Below are positions 24,612 to 36,699 of a stretch of DNA of 64,000 nt, one piece after another (the first letter of the stretch is position 1; each line of letters begins with the position of its first letter). Source of the DNA: Brevipalpus yothersi (taxonomy: Eukaryota; Arthropoda; Arachnida; Trombidiformes; Tenuipalpidae); the NCBI GenBank assembly GCA_003956705.1, contig QZCP01000161.1, positions 1 to 64,000 of the forward strand, read 5' to 3'. The translations under genes and the position numbers were made by a program. The notes below the pieces were generated by a model. That model had not been told where the DNA came from, did not search any database, and worked only from the letters and a program-made list of their open reading frames with translations.

Positions 24612-25559
24612 CTCAGACACAAAGAACCTGTAACTGCTAAAGATTTCTCGAGTAGTCAGCAAAAAAAAAGCATTCTGATCTAATAGATAAAAAAAAATCG
24701 GTCTGAATAATAATAACAGTCAATATTGATCGCCTGATAGGATAATACAAGCAAGTGGATTCAATGAGCTTGTGTACTGATGGAAAAATATTTCCTGGTT
24801 ATTTCAATGCCAGTTTGGAATCAAAAAAATCTCAGAGACCTATCCATCTTTGCGAACACTTATTACCAGAAAATTCACATAATATGTTAACAAAAACCAA
24901 GATTTTAGGGATCTCACAGAATCTATCACTGACTTACAGCAATCATTCTGCCTTTCAACCAGGATTATAATTTCATTTTCAGGGATAATTAAAAAATTTA
25001 CGCGGGCGAATCTTTTCAAAAACTATCTGGTGGATCATTTTGCAATAATGTTTCAAAACACTCATATGTAGTACCATGGTATCGAATCATGGGTTAGATT
25101 TTCACCCTAAGATTGAATGGGTATTCACCATGCTAGAGAAGCACCTTAAAAGGGTGAGTCTTTTAGGTCCAATTTTCTTAGTGAAAATCGAATTTAGCGT
25201 ATTGCAATTCTTCATTTGGTCATTCGTTTATCCGTTTTTACGTTCATTATCATTCGTGGATGGGTTAAATTTGAATGAATTTATAGTCAATTAGTATTTC
25301 AGTTATTTTTCCAGTCACAATCAAAATTAATCTAGAAAGAATTATCATGGCATGAGTAAGAGCTCAACAGAGGAAATGCTACTGAGAGCTTATATAAGAA
25401 TGAAAAATCTGAAGAGACGATGTTGATGATATAATTGGCCTGAGTGTAACTTTAAATAAAATTCTAAAATTCCCATAAATTCGCTTTTGCCACCTTTCAC
25501 TCAAAAATCCATTTTCAAACGCGACCATTCTCAGAAGTTTTCGAACTTTGAATGTTATC
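24612..25559. other. Spacer upstream of A5
   Basis: No gene was seen. It is similar to 11.6-12.3 kb; the conserved block lies at about 24940-25030. The part beyond 25.3 kb is unassigned. Confidence 0.55.
24940..25030 (-). promoter_or_regulatory. Conserved upstream block of A5
   Basis: Contains aaccaggattataatttcat and ttacgcgggcga, 330-420 bp 5' of the start codon. Confidence 0.35.
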
Positions 25560-28238
25560 TCAGCTCTCTAATGTAACTGGTACACTGTCTTTCTTCGGTG
25601 GTGTGGGTATATCGTCTTTTTTAGATGTCGCTGGAACATTCTCCTTCTGGGATCCTTTCTTCGACAATCTCATGTAGACAACCAGAGTGACAATTGCACA
25701 GCAGATGGCAGAGATTATGAGGAACCATTGTAAAAAGCTTCCAGGTTCGACATAAGTTTCAGTCTCTGTGTCGCTGGAAAAGGAATGGAAGAAAGTCGAA
25801 GAGGGAGAGAGAAATTAATCAAAAATCAACATCGTGTAATTCCTATGGATTTCAGTAACTGGTAATGGTTCATCAATAAGAATGACTCAGATGCCGATAC
25901 ATGGGTGATTTAGTGGGTTCTGTTGAAAAAACAATCCGGAAAATTTCCTCATGCAAATCGGAAATAGGTTCACAATAATGGCTAGCTTATTTTCAATCAT
26001 TTAAGACATAATAATCGGCAATCTCTTCCCATCTAGTGAATCAATCAGGTCTAGATAGTGAAATCTTTTCCCTACAATTCAACTCTTGGTGAATGATCAA
26101 AATGTTTCTCATTTTCACCAATATTGTAGAAAACTTTTGGAAGATGACTTACTCAGGATCCGGAAGTATGAATACAGGCATCAACAATTGGGTATCCTGG
26201 TCAAGTCTTTGTTCCCCGGGACAGTTATCTGGACATCCCGTAGGTAAAGGCACACAGGCCTGTTTGACGCACATTCTCCGCATTCTCTTGCCATCAGGAC
26301 CACAAGCAGATCCATTCTGGACAAATCTCGGATCCTCTCGTGTGAATCGTGTGTTTTCTCCCAAAATTAGATAGGAACAATTTCCCAAGTTTACTCTATC
26401 AATCGTTTTGGCGAGAACTGTAAAATGAACAAATGATTTGTGTTGATGAACATCAAATTACAATAAAACACCAGATACAAACCCTGGGCCGTAAAGAATT
26501 CCAATGTTTGGGCTTGTTTATTCTCTATAGCAACACATGATACTCTTCCACAGTAAACATTTTCTTTTTTACACCCAAAAGGCTCAACTTTCATCCAATT
26601 CGGATCTCCTAAAGTAGGACCACAACCATGATTAAGTGAGCCATTCTTCACATTGTCCTCATAACACTTATCTTTTCCGATTGAGCCATTTTTATAAACC
26701 CAACTACATACATCTTGACGGCTTCCACATCGACCATTGTAACAGTAGCCACCTTGTGAAAAAGATTTTCCACATCCATATCCATTGGCTACCACATAGT
26801 TAGCTGGACACTTGTGTGTTTTACCATCACAAAATTCGGCAATATCACATTGACTCTTCGCTTTTCGGCATCTATATTTTTCATTTTCAGCTCTGAACTT
26901 ACAGGTTTCCATATTACAACATGGACCAGATGAGCATTCGGAATTACTGGTCAGCTGACACTTGTTATTACAGCATTTTTCACATGCTTTCGATACACAT
27001 TCACACTGTTCACCTTTCTCTAGGATACCATTTTTACAAGATGGCTTAGGTGGCTGAGGTTTTTCTCTTAAGCAAAAGTGTCTTGGTCTCCATTTATTGA
27101 GCTCGGCTTTACTACATGGTGACCACTCTATTATTGCAGATTCATTATCCAACTGAGTGTCCATAATCCATATTTTTCCTCGACGAGGCATTCCTGGGCA
27201 TGTTGTACCACTGAAATCGAAAGCGCCAAGAAGGTGTCCAACCTCATGAGCAAAGATCAATGCTTGCTGTCTTTTGTATAATAACATGTCACTGTGAGTA
27301 TAAAGAATCCAAATACCCTTTGTAGGTGAACAAATTTGGTTTCGAGCTGCAGCTCCTTTTTCTGGACCTGGAAGAGAATGAAGAGAACATTGAATATTTA
27401 TTCAAATTGCTCACCATGAATGATGTGGAAAATTTTGAACAACATTTAAGATGATAGCAAGAATAAACCTAAGCTTACCAGGAGATTCAGTAACGATTAA
27501 AGTAGCCACCAATTGACCCTCAATATCAGCTGAATATTTTTTGTGTCCACCTTCAAGGAAAGCAAAAAGTGTATGGTTGACAGTGTCTAATAGATCCTCC
27601 GAGTGGAACAATTTCCAGCCTCTATAAACAGCTATATAATTGAATTCGGAAAACCAGTCATTGGCAGTATTTATAATGCCTTGTAGAAAGGAATCCATTT
27701 TTTCAGGTTTTACATATTCGAGAAGCGATTGATTGACCACAAATAGGCAGGGAATGAAGCCAGTCTCATGATCTTTGAGTTCAGACCCAGCAAGCGGCTC
27801 AAAGTATAGAGAATCGTTAGTTGGAGTAACTGGCTCAGAATATAATTGATCGATAATTCCAGTTGGGCTCTTCCCCGGAGGAAACTTTGTGACATTGTAT
27901 TCTCTTGATGTTCCATTTCCGAGAGGTTCTATTTCAAAATGATCAGTCAGGTTCATGAAATATCCACTAATAGCTCCACCACAGTATTCAAATGAGCCCA
28001 TAATCCAGTATGAGCTATCGTTATCTTTTCTCAACATGAAGCATTCACAATTATTTGTGATCACCAGGCGACAGAAAGGTGCTTCTCGAAGAGGAATGGA
28101 AAAAATTTCATCCTGGAAATGAATTTCGAGTATCGGCAATGTATCTCCTTCCTTGGTGTTCCAATTGACCTCAGATTGGTCACCAAAATGAATGTGTGAA
28201 ATGTGAACCAGAATAAAAAGAATCAAAAATTGTAGCAT
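25560..28238 (-). CDS. ADAM-like protein A6 with altered zinc site
   Basis: Exons 28238-27479, 27367-26483, 26417-26153 and 25773-25560 give 707 residues. It is the most diverged gene of the minus-strand run. The site reads HEVGHLLGAFD (294-304), so the third zinc ligand is Asp instead of His; the Met-turn (KIWIM) is kept. The disintegrin loop is CRKAKSQCDIAEFC, without the DLPE motif of its neighbours. Exon 3 has a 12-nt insertion giving RMRRMC. The TM exon (FLQWFLIISAICCAIVTLVV) and its Lys/Pro-rich tail are unlike the other types. Activity is uncertain; Asp can serve as a zinc ligand in some metalloproteases. The start MLQFLILFIL replaces the usual MRSV. Confidence 0.9.
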
Positions 28239-28579
28239 TTCAAAATGAGAAGAATGACGAATGCAAGTGGAATTTCACGAGTTGCTTGTTAAAACAGTTT
28301 CTTTAGCCCACTGAGAGATAAACCCTAATTTGAATCATCTGGGCTGAGAAAATCAGCCAGCATGATGAGAACCAATATTGATCACATTCTAGGATGAGAA
28401 AAACAAAGAGATTCAGATTCTTGAATATCAATGAAAAAATATCTCCTGTTCTTTTCCAACAGCACTCAGTGATCAGAACCGTTTGAGACTCATCTTTTTG
28501 CACCGATCAACCGAAGAACATAATGAAATCCGTTACAATAGACCTCGAATAGAATATAATTTTTCGAGACCAGAAATTA

Positions 28580-28690
28580 TCATTCACTTCCAGGACTATT
28601 CTGCCTCTTAACCAGGATAATAATTTCAATCACAAGATGATATATAAACTAGCGCCAGGAAAAGTTGCAGAAAATTTTTCTGGTTAATCA
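28580..28690 (-). promoter_or_regulatory. Conserved upstream block of A6
   Basis: Contains accaggataataatttcaat and gatatataaactagcgccag, 350-440 bp from the start. On the coding strand it has TTTATATATC, a TATA-like element. Confidence 0.4.
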
Positions 28691-28918
28691 TTTGGTAATC
28701 ATTCATCAGTTGATCTATTCTTGATAATTTCTTGATTTATCAACACTAATTTTCTTCTCATAAACAGTGAGGCTTAGGTTCTCACTTTGGTACCAGATTG
28801 GAATTCTCATTAAGCGGAAGGAAAACCAAAATGCCCAGACTTTCTTCTTCTTTTTCACTATGAGAAGAGGAGGAATGAGATTCATCTGGAGCATAAATTT
28901 GAAAGTACTGACAATTTC

Positions 28919-28920
<2 letters not shown>

Positions 28921-28958
<38 letters not shown>

Positions 28959-28962
28959 TATC
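28921..28962. repeat. (TA)n microsatellite
   Basis: Nearly pure TA dinucleotide run. Confidence 0.95.
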
Positions 28963-29353
28963 CTAATTTCCAATAGTGTGCATCTGAATTTGTTTTCTGA
29001 TAGAGACTCCCCTAGCTTTTGGTTCATTGCCTTTCTTATTTGACTATCCAATTATTTATCTGTTTATTAATTCATAATCACATAAATAGTGAATGGATCA
29101 ATTTTTGATGAATTTTTAGGCAATTCATAGCCAACTGGCTTAGCAGTAATCGGTGTTGCTCATAGGATTGATCAGAAGAGAATCATGCTAAAAAGTTCAG
29201 TTTCGGAACTCTCCTGGAAGAATTCCACTGAAAGCTGATATGGGAATCGAGAGAGAAGAAAATCTCGACCAATGACTTTAATGTTGAGGTTGTCAACGGC
29301 TTGAGAGGCAACCTTAGAATGGAACGAACAGGAGCAATTTCAAACTTTTTCAA

Positions 29354-29359
29354 TTTATT
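29354..29359 (-). terminator. Poly(A) signal of A7
   Basis: AATAAA on the minus strand, 9 nt beyond the A7 stop codon. Confidence 0.55.
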
Positions 29360-29368
29360 GAAAGTTCC

Positions 29369-32004
29369 TCAGTTCTCAGCTGTGACTGATTCATTGTCTT
29401 CATTTGATGACGGCTGGGGACTGTCTTCTTCAGATCCATTCTCAGACAAAATCTTGTAGATGATCAGAGAGGCTAAAATAATTGAGCCACAGATCGAAGT
29501 AAGAATGAGTAACAAGTAAGATTCCCCGGTCCCATTGCCTTTCTTATCATCAGGAGGCTCATCTCTGGAAAGGAAGAGAGAGATACAGATGGGTCAATAT
29601 TCATCATGGGGCATAAAACTCAAGAAAATTTCAGAAACTGATGGAGGAAAAATTAATTATGTTCCATTGTACAGTTAATTTGAATTTGGATTTGAATTAA
29701 AGGCTCGCAAATGAAAAGGAGAGTTCCTGACATCGACTTGATCATAATTGTTGTTCAGGAACACTATCAGCGTTGTAAAATTTTTCATGCCGTCACTCGA
29801 ACGCGAAACTTGGAACTTGGAAAAAAACATTTCAGTGGGAATTTTCGAGGTTTGATAGTCCATGAATAATTTGACTGATTTTCTGTCTGAATTTGAACTC
29901 AAGGTTACTCACTCGGGGTCTGGGAGTATGAATACAGGGAACGACACTCCGGTTTCCGGATGAGTTTTCCGTTCTCCTGGACAGTTTCCAGGACATCCTG
30001 AAGGCAAAGGCACACAGGCCTGTCTCAGGCACATTTTTTCATCATTAGCTCCACAAGCAGACCCGTTCTGGACGAATGTTGGATCTTCTCGTAAGAATCT
30101 AGTGTTATCTTTCAAACGCAAGTACAAACAGTCATCGATGGAAACATGAGTTATTATGTCGGTCTCTGTGCAAATGAAAGAAAATTGGTGTTACATATAT
30201 CAGTTGAAAAAACAGGATAGAACATACTCAAGGTTGCACTGAAATCATAGGTATTGAGGTTTCCATTAGGCATGAAAACACATGATACTTTTCCACAGTA
30301 AACATCTTCTTTTTTACAGCCAAAATTATCAATTTTTCTGAATCTTGGATCACCAAAAGCGGGACCACAACCATATGTAAAATGGCCATTTTTTTGATTA
30401 TCCTCATAGCATTTATCCTTCCCAATAGAGCCACCAGTGTAAACCCAACTACATACATCCTGGCGACTTCCACATAGACCATTGTAACAGTAGCCACCTT
30501 GTGAGTAAGATTTTCCACATCCATACCCATTGGCTACCACATAATTAGCTGGACACTTATGTGTTTTACCGCTACACATCTCTGGTAAGTCACATACATC
30601 CTTTGCTTTTCGACATGTGTACCTGTCCTTCTCGGTTCTGGGCTGGCAAGTTTCCATATCACAACAAGGACCAGATGAACATACAGAATTTTTGGTCAGT
30701 TGACACTTTTCATCACAGCATTTTCTACATGCTTTCGAAACACATTCACACTGTTCACCTTCTTCTAGAACACCATTTCGACAGGATGGCTTGAGAGGTT
30801 TAGGTGTTTTTCGCAAACAAAAATAGCTTGACCGCCTTCGCTTGATAACATCTTTACTACATGGTGACCACTGTACCGTTCCCTTCTCTCTTCGTGAAGC
30901 TTTATCCATAATCCAAGCTTTCCCAGTGTTATCAAGATCTTTGCATTCTGTGTTCTCTACATGTATCATACCTAAAGTATGTCCAATCTCATGCGCAAAG
31001 GTTATAATTTGCCTTCTCCAGTAATTTTTCTCCGATTTTTGTGCATAAAAAACATAAATACCAGTACTAAGTAGGCAAATGCTATGCCCCCTAGCTCTTC
31101 CACGAACTGTTCCATTTGCTATAATTTTAGGAAAACAAAATAAAATCAATTTCCTACACTTGATTCTTTTTAGTGCTCATTGTGAAAAATTATGTACAAC
31201 AGATTCAATGGATAAAGCCTCACGTTTTTTGATTGTCTTAGGAGTAAACAAAGTAACCATCATTTGACCCTCAAAATCTTCCACATATTTTTTGTGACCC
31301 CATCCGATAAAACGGTTGACCGTTCTGTTGATGGCCTCATTTATATTCTCAGGGTCAAGATCAAGTTCAATCGTTTTCCAACCTTTGTATACAACGACTA
31401 TATTGAATTCTGAGAACAATTCATTGGCTTCAGTTATTATAGCTTGAAGAAGATAATCCATCTCATCGGATCTCACTTCTTTGAAAGTGTCCACATCGAT
31501 CACGAATAGGCATGGAATGTATGCAGTCTGATAATCTTCCAGTCCAGATTCAGCGAATGGCTTGTAGTATAGAGAATCATTGGTTGGTTCATACATCTCA
31601 TCCTTCACATCATCAATAATTTCATCGGGAACCTCTTCTCCTGGAGGAAACTTTGTTACTTTGTGTCTACCAGACGTTCCATTTTCAAGAGGTTCTATCT
31701 CAAAGTAATCAATAATGTTCATGAAGTTTCCCCTAACAGTTCCACTGCAGTAAGCAAATGAGCCCATAATCCAATCTGAGCCATTGTAGTCTTTTCTCAA
31801 CATGAAACATTCACAATTATGCGTGATCACGAGACGACAGAAAGGTGCTTCTCGAAGAGGAATGGAAAAAATTTCATCCTGGAAATGAATTTCGAGTATG
31901 GGCAATGTATCTCCTTCCTTGGTGTTCCAATTGACTTCAGATTGATCTTCCAAATGAACATGTGATATATAAATCAAAAGGAAGAGAATCAAGACTAATC
32001 GCAT
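29369..32004 (-). CDS. ADAM-like membrane metalloprotease A7
   Basis: Exons 32004-31224, 31118-30228, 30165-29913 and 29564-29369 give 706 residues. HEIGHTLGMIH is at 303-313, the Met-turn in KAWIM, and the disintegrin loop is CRKAKDVCDLPEMC after a CQPRTEKDRYTC variant. The TM exon is type 1 and ends at the ancestral TGA (29369-29371). Exon 1 and its 5' flank are nearly identical to A8, except for four extra codons near DLDPEN, which marks a recent duplication. Start chosen at ATG 32004 (MRLVLILFLL); an in-frame ATG at 32079 would precede the signal peptide. Predicted active. Confidence 0.92.
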
Positions 32005-32726
32005 CCTAAAATGAATAGATTGGAGACCGCTGGTAAAATTCTGCAGGTTATCATGGAAGAATATGTGAAGATTCATCAAATGGTATTTTTTTTCTAACCT
32101 GATACTTCAGCATTACAATTCAACCAGAGTTCTACCTTCCCTTGCATAATAGGAGTAGATAAATTGAGAATCATCAAACTGATAGTAAACACTGATTCAG
32201 CATGTGAATATTACTTTTTGCATATCTCCACAGTTTTAGAGAAATCACATGGAAGTGATCTCGGTGATAGCGATGAATGTTAAAACACACATGGAAGAGC
32301 TTGATCGCAGTTAATCAGCTGATTAATCAGGATTCATCCATCAAATTGTATCAATCGAAGTTCAAAATGTATCTGAAAATATTGTGAACCAGGATATACT
32401 CGATAGTGATAAACATGCGCGAAGAGTGTGGAAGTAATGAGGATTTTCGAGCTAAATCACCCAAGATTCTATTTATGACATTGTTGGAGAGAAAATTGCG
32501 GGAAAAAAGAAGTAGTATTACCGATTATCCACAAAAATTTATTTATTAATCGGGGAAAAGTTCTGGAAACAAAGAATCGGATATGATGGTGGTAGCATCA
32601 AAAATTCTTCCAAAAGCTAATCGAATAAAATGGAGACTGAAAAAAAGACAAAATCGTTAATAGTTCATCAATTTGAGCAACAGACAGATTTTGGTGTTTT
32701 GACTCTTCTCGGTTCTCATCAACCAA
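32005..32726. other. Spacer upstream of A7
   Basis: No gene was seen. 32005-32100 is nearly identical to 35427-35520 and about 32225-32590 to 35760-36115, so the A8 5' region was duplicated together with exon 1. Confidence 0.65.
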
Positions 32727-32732
32727 TTTATT
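32727..32732 (-). terminator. Poly(A) hexamer overlapping A8 stop
   Basis: AATAAA on the minus strand shares its TAA with the A8 stop codon (32728-32730). Confidence 0.4.
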
Positions 32733-35426
32733 TTTGTTCAGAAGAATCTTCTGGTGCCTCTTGGTTTTGGGATGTTGAGCTTCCTGATGTAGGTTGAGCA
32801 TTGTTATCGTTTTTTCCTCTCTTCGACCATCTTTCGTGAAGAATCAGAGAGGCCACAACAATTGAACACAAGATTGAGAAGATCAATAATAACCAAAGTA
32901 AACTCAACTCTCCAGGTTCATCACCATTTTCATCTTCTGCGGGTTCGTCTCTGTGAAGAGCGGAAAAGAAACAAATCAATCTTCATCATAAAATATTGTA
33001 TGATCGCCAAAACTTGAGCAACTGGGCGATATTAGACAGATGAGGATGATTTGGAAGCTGATAAAAGATTGATTGATTCAATTCTGCAATGCAGACAACT
33101 GAGGGCCTTGTGATGCACCTGTAAGTTGACTAAAAAGTTTTCATAATATCGAGTTGCTATTCAGGTAAGCTGTCATTTGGAAACATCAGTTTCATGGCAG
33201 ATTTCTTATAAGAGATATTTAACTCTAATAGCGAACATGAAACTCGGAAATGGAGAATTTTCGTAATCAATTTGATCGTCTTTTTGTCTGTTCTTGAATA
33301 TAATTTTTGATTGTGGGAGAATGAAAATAACTTACTCTGGATCTGGAAGTATGAATGCAGGGAACCTCTCTCCAGTCTCCGGATGACTTCTCTTTTTTCC
33401 TGGACAGTTTTTCGGACATCCTGAAGGCAAAGGCACACAGGCCTGCCTAACACACATCTTCTCATCCTTCACTCCACAAGCAGATCCGTTCTGGACGAAT
33501 GTTGGATCTTCTCGTAAGAATCTAGTGTTATCTTTCAAAAACAAGTACAAACAGTCTCCAATGGATAAAGAATCTATTTTGCCCGCATCTGTTTAAATGG
33601 AAAAAAATCGTTGTTATATACATCAGTTGAAAGTGAGGCTATATGCTAACAATATGCTACATTGAAATCAAGTGTTACGAGGCTTTCATTAGGCATGAAA
33701 ACACATGATACTTTTCCACAGTAAACATCTTCTTTTTTACAGCCAAAATTATCAATTTTCCCAAATCTTGGATCACCAAAAGCGGGACCGCAACCATAAA
33801 TGGATGAGCCATTTTTTCGATTCTCCTCATAGCATTTATCCTTCCCAATAAAGCCACCAGTGTAAATCCAACTGCATGGCTCTTGACGACTTCCACATAG
33901 ACCATTGTAACAGTAGCCACCTTGTGAGTAAGATTTCCCACATCCATACCCATTGGCTACTACATAGTTAGCTGGACACTTGTGTGTTTTACCGCTACAC
34001 ATCTCAGGTAAGTCACATGGATCCTTTGCTTTTCGACATGTGTACCTGTCGTTCTTGGTCCTGGGCTGGCAAGTTTTTTCATCACAACAAGGACCAGATG
34101 AACATATAGAATTTTTAGTCAGTTGACACTTATCATCACAGCATTTTCTACATGCTTTCGAAACACATTCACACTGTTCACCTTCCTCCAGAACACCATT
34201 TCGACAGGATGGCTTGAGAGGCTTAGGTTTTTCTCGCAAACAGAAAAAGCTTGACCGCCTTCGCTTGATAACATCTTTACTACATGGTGACCACTGTAGG
34301 ATTCCAACATTTGATGATGATGCATATTCACTCATAATCCAAATTTTCCCAGTGGTATCAAGATCTTTGCATTCTGTGTCCTCTACATGTATCATACCTA
34401 AAGTATGTCCAATCTCATGCGTAAAGGTTATAATTTGCGTTCTCCAGTAATTCGTGTCCGATTTATTTGCATAAGAAACATAAATACCAGTACTCGGATT
34501 GCAAATACTATACATCCTTGCTCTCCCAATAGTTGATCCATTTGATCCTATAATTCAGGAGAAAAAAATTAAAATCAATTTCATACACTTGATTCTTTTT
34601 TAGAGCTCATTGTAAGAATTATGTAAAACAAATTCAATGGATAAAGTAAACCCTCACTTAGTTTGATAACCTTAGGAGTAAACAAAGTAATCATCATTTG
34701 ACCATCAAAATCTTCCACATATTTTTTGTGTTGGTTGTCGATAAATTGAAGAACCGTTCTGTTGATGACCTCATTCACATTCTCGATTTCAGTTGTCTTC
34801 CAACCTTTGTATACAACGACTATATTGAATTCTGAGAACAATTCATTGGCTTCAGTTATTATAGCTTGAAGAAGATAATCCATCTCATCGGATTTCACTT
34901 CTTTGAAAGTGTCCACATCGATCACGAATAGGCATGGTATGAAGGCAGTTTGATAATCTTCCAGTCCAGATTCAGCGAATGGCTTGTAGTATAGAGAACC
35001 ATTGGTTGGTTCATACATCTCATCCTTCACATCATCAATAATTTCATCGGGAACCTCTTCTCCTGGAGGAAACTTTGTTACTTTGTGTTTACCAGACGTT
35101 CCATTTTCAAGAGGTTCTATCTCAAAGTAATCAATAATGTTCATGAAGTTTCCCCTAACAGTTCCACTGCAGTAAGCAAATGAGCCCATAATCCAATCTG
35201 AGCCATTGTAGTCTTTTCTCAACATGAAACATTCACAATTATGCGTGATCACGAGACGACAGAAAGGTGCTTCTCGAAGAGGAATGGAAAAAATTTCATC
35301 CTGGAAATGAATTTCGAGTATGGGCAATGTATCTCCTTCCTTGGTGTTCCAATTGACTTCAGATTGATCTTCCAAATGAACATGTGATATATAAATCAAA
35401 ATGAAGAGAATCAAGACTAATCGCAT
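32728..35426 (-). CDS. ADAM-like membrane metalloprotease A8
   Basis: Exons 35426-34658, 34547-33651, 33588-33336 and 32950-32728 give 713 residues. HEIGHTLGMIH is at 300-310 and the Met-turn in KIWIM. The disintegrin loop is CRKAKDPCDLPEMC. The TM exon is type 3 (LLWLLLIFSILCSIVVASLI, tail ending SSEQK), related to A4, although exon 1 is almost identical to A7. Intron 2 has an unusual donor, GTTAGC. An AATAAA (32727-32732) overlaps the TAA stop codon. It is the last gene of the minus-strand run and is divergent from A9, with 1.27 kb between the two start codons. Predicted active. Confidence 0.92.
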
Positions 35427-36699
35427 CCTAAAATGAATAGATTGGAGACCGCTGGTAAAATTCTGCAGGTTATCATGGAAGAATATGTGAAGATTCATCA
35501 AATGGTATTTTTTTTCTAACCTGATACTTCAGCATTAAAATTCAATAAAAAATCATCAAGCTGGTAGTGAACACTAATTCAGCAAAGCAATATTACATCT
35601 TGCAAATCTTTCCAGTTTTCGAAGAAACGAATAAACTAAAGCCGAATGCAGAATCTTCACTGTATGATAGGGTCGATCATCAGCATCTCACTTGTTGAAT
35701 ATTAAAATTTTGATTAGACTTGGTATTATTTGTCCGTCTAATTTGAATACACTTTAGCTAATCAGAGAGAAATCACATGGAAGTGATCTCGGTGATAGCG
35801 ATGAATGTTAAAACACACATGGAAGAACTTGATCGCAGTTAATCGGCTAATAAATCAGGATTCATCCATCAAATTCCATCAATCGAAGTTCAAAAAGTAC
35901 CTGGAAATATTGTGAACCAGGATATACTCGATAGTGATAAACATGCGCGAAGAGGGTGGTGTAATGAGGATTTTCGAGCTCGATCACCCAAGATTCTATT
36001 TCTGACATTGTTGGAGAGAAAATTGCGGGAAAAAAGAAGCAGTATAATCGATTATCGATTAGCAATAAGATTTATTTATTTATCGGGGAAAAGTTCTGGA
36101 AACAAAGAATCGGATATGATGGTGGTAACTGATCCCTTGGTGAGGAAGGGATCTTCAGAATTTTTACAGACAATTTGAAGATGACGATATCGATGAGAAA
36201 TGAATGTGGGAACCAAAAGTTGGAACCTTATTAACATCTCGAATGTAAGAAGTTTTTTCTTCCTTCATGAACCGATACTAAAACACAGGAATTTGGAAAG
36301 AGAGAGAGAGAGAGAGAGAGATTTCACCGTCATTTCCCAAATAGTTTTTCAAATCTTTCTATGAAGGTTCTTAAAAAATTCAATGCTCATCAAATTAAGT
36401 CAGCGTGCCTGTTGACCACTTTTTCCAGGTTTTAACATAAAGAATGTATTATGCTATGATTTCTGAATGAGAAAATTATTTCAAAAATGGCTCCAGAGTG
36501 AGACTATCTGACGAAACAATTATGATGATCCTGGATCTGGTGTTTCCAACAATTGAGGATGACAGAATGAAGTAATCACTGAAGGATTCGTGAAATCAAA
36601 TAGACCATTATAACACGTAGAACTGAGAATTCACATAATTGAGTGAGTAACTAGTGAAAATAAAAAATCACATGTGAGATGTGAACATTGGGGATCTGG
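35427..36699. other. Divergent spacer between A8 and A9
   Basis: No gene was seen. The left half is a copy of the A7 upstream flank (32.0-32.6 kb). From about 36140 to 36690 it is a copy of the region upstream of A13 (47.91-48.53 kb), including a GA tract at 36299-36322. Both promoters should lie here. Confidence 0.6.
36299..36322. repeat. (GA)n microsatellite 5' of A9
   Basis: A GA run inside the duplicated upstream block shared with A13 and with a gene-less third copy at 53.3-53.55 kb. Confidence 0.9.

Larger units (their letters stand above)
28239..29368. other. Spacer upstream of A6
   Basis: No gene was seen. It holds a conserved block at 28580-28690 and an AT microsatellite at 28921-28962. 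From 29.16 to 29.33 kb it matches the 3' flanks of A1 and A3 and supplies an empty site for the 2.3-kb element. Confidence 0.6.

Noticed and set aside
4511..35426. Secreted venom-type metalloprotease genes
   Set aside because: Protease-disintegrin-Cys-rich order is similar, but every complete gene has a spliced TM exon and tail, which points to ordinary membrane ADAM-type proteins.
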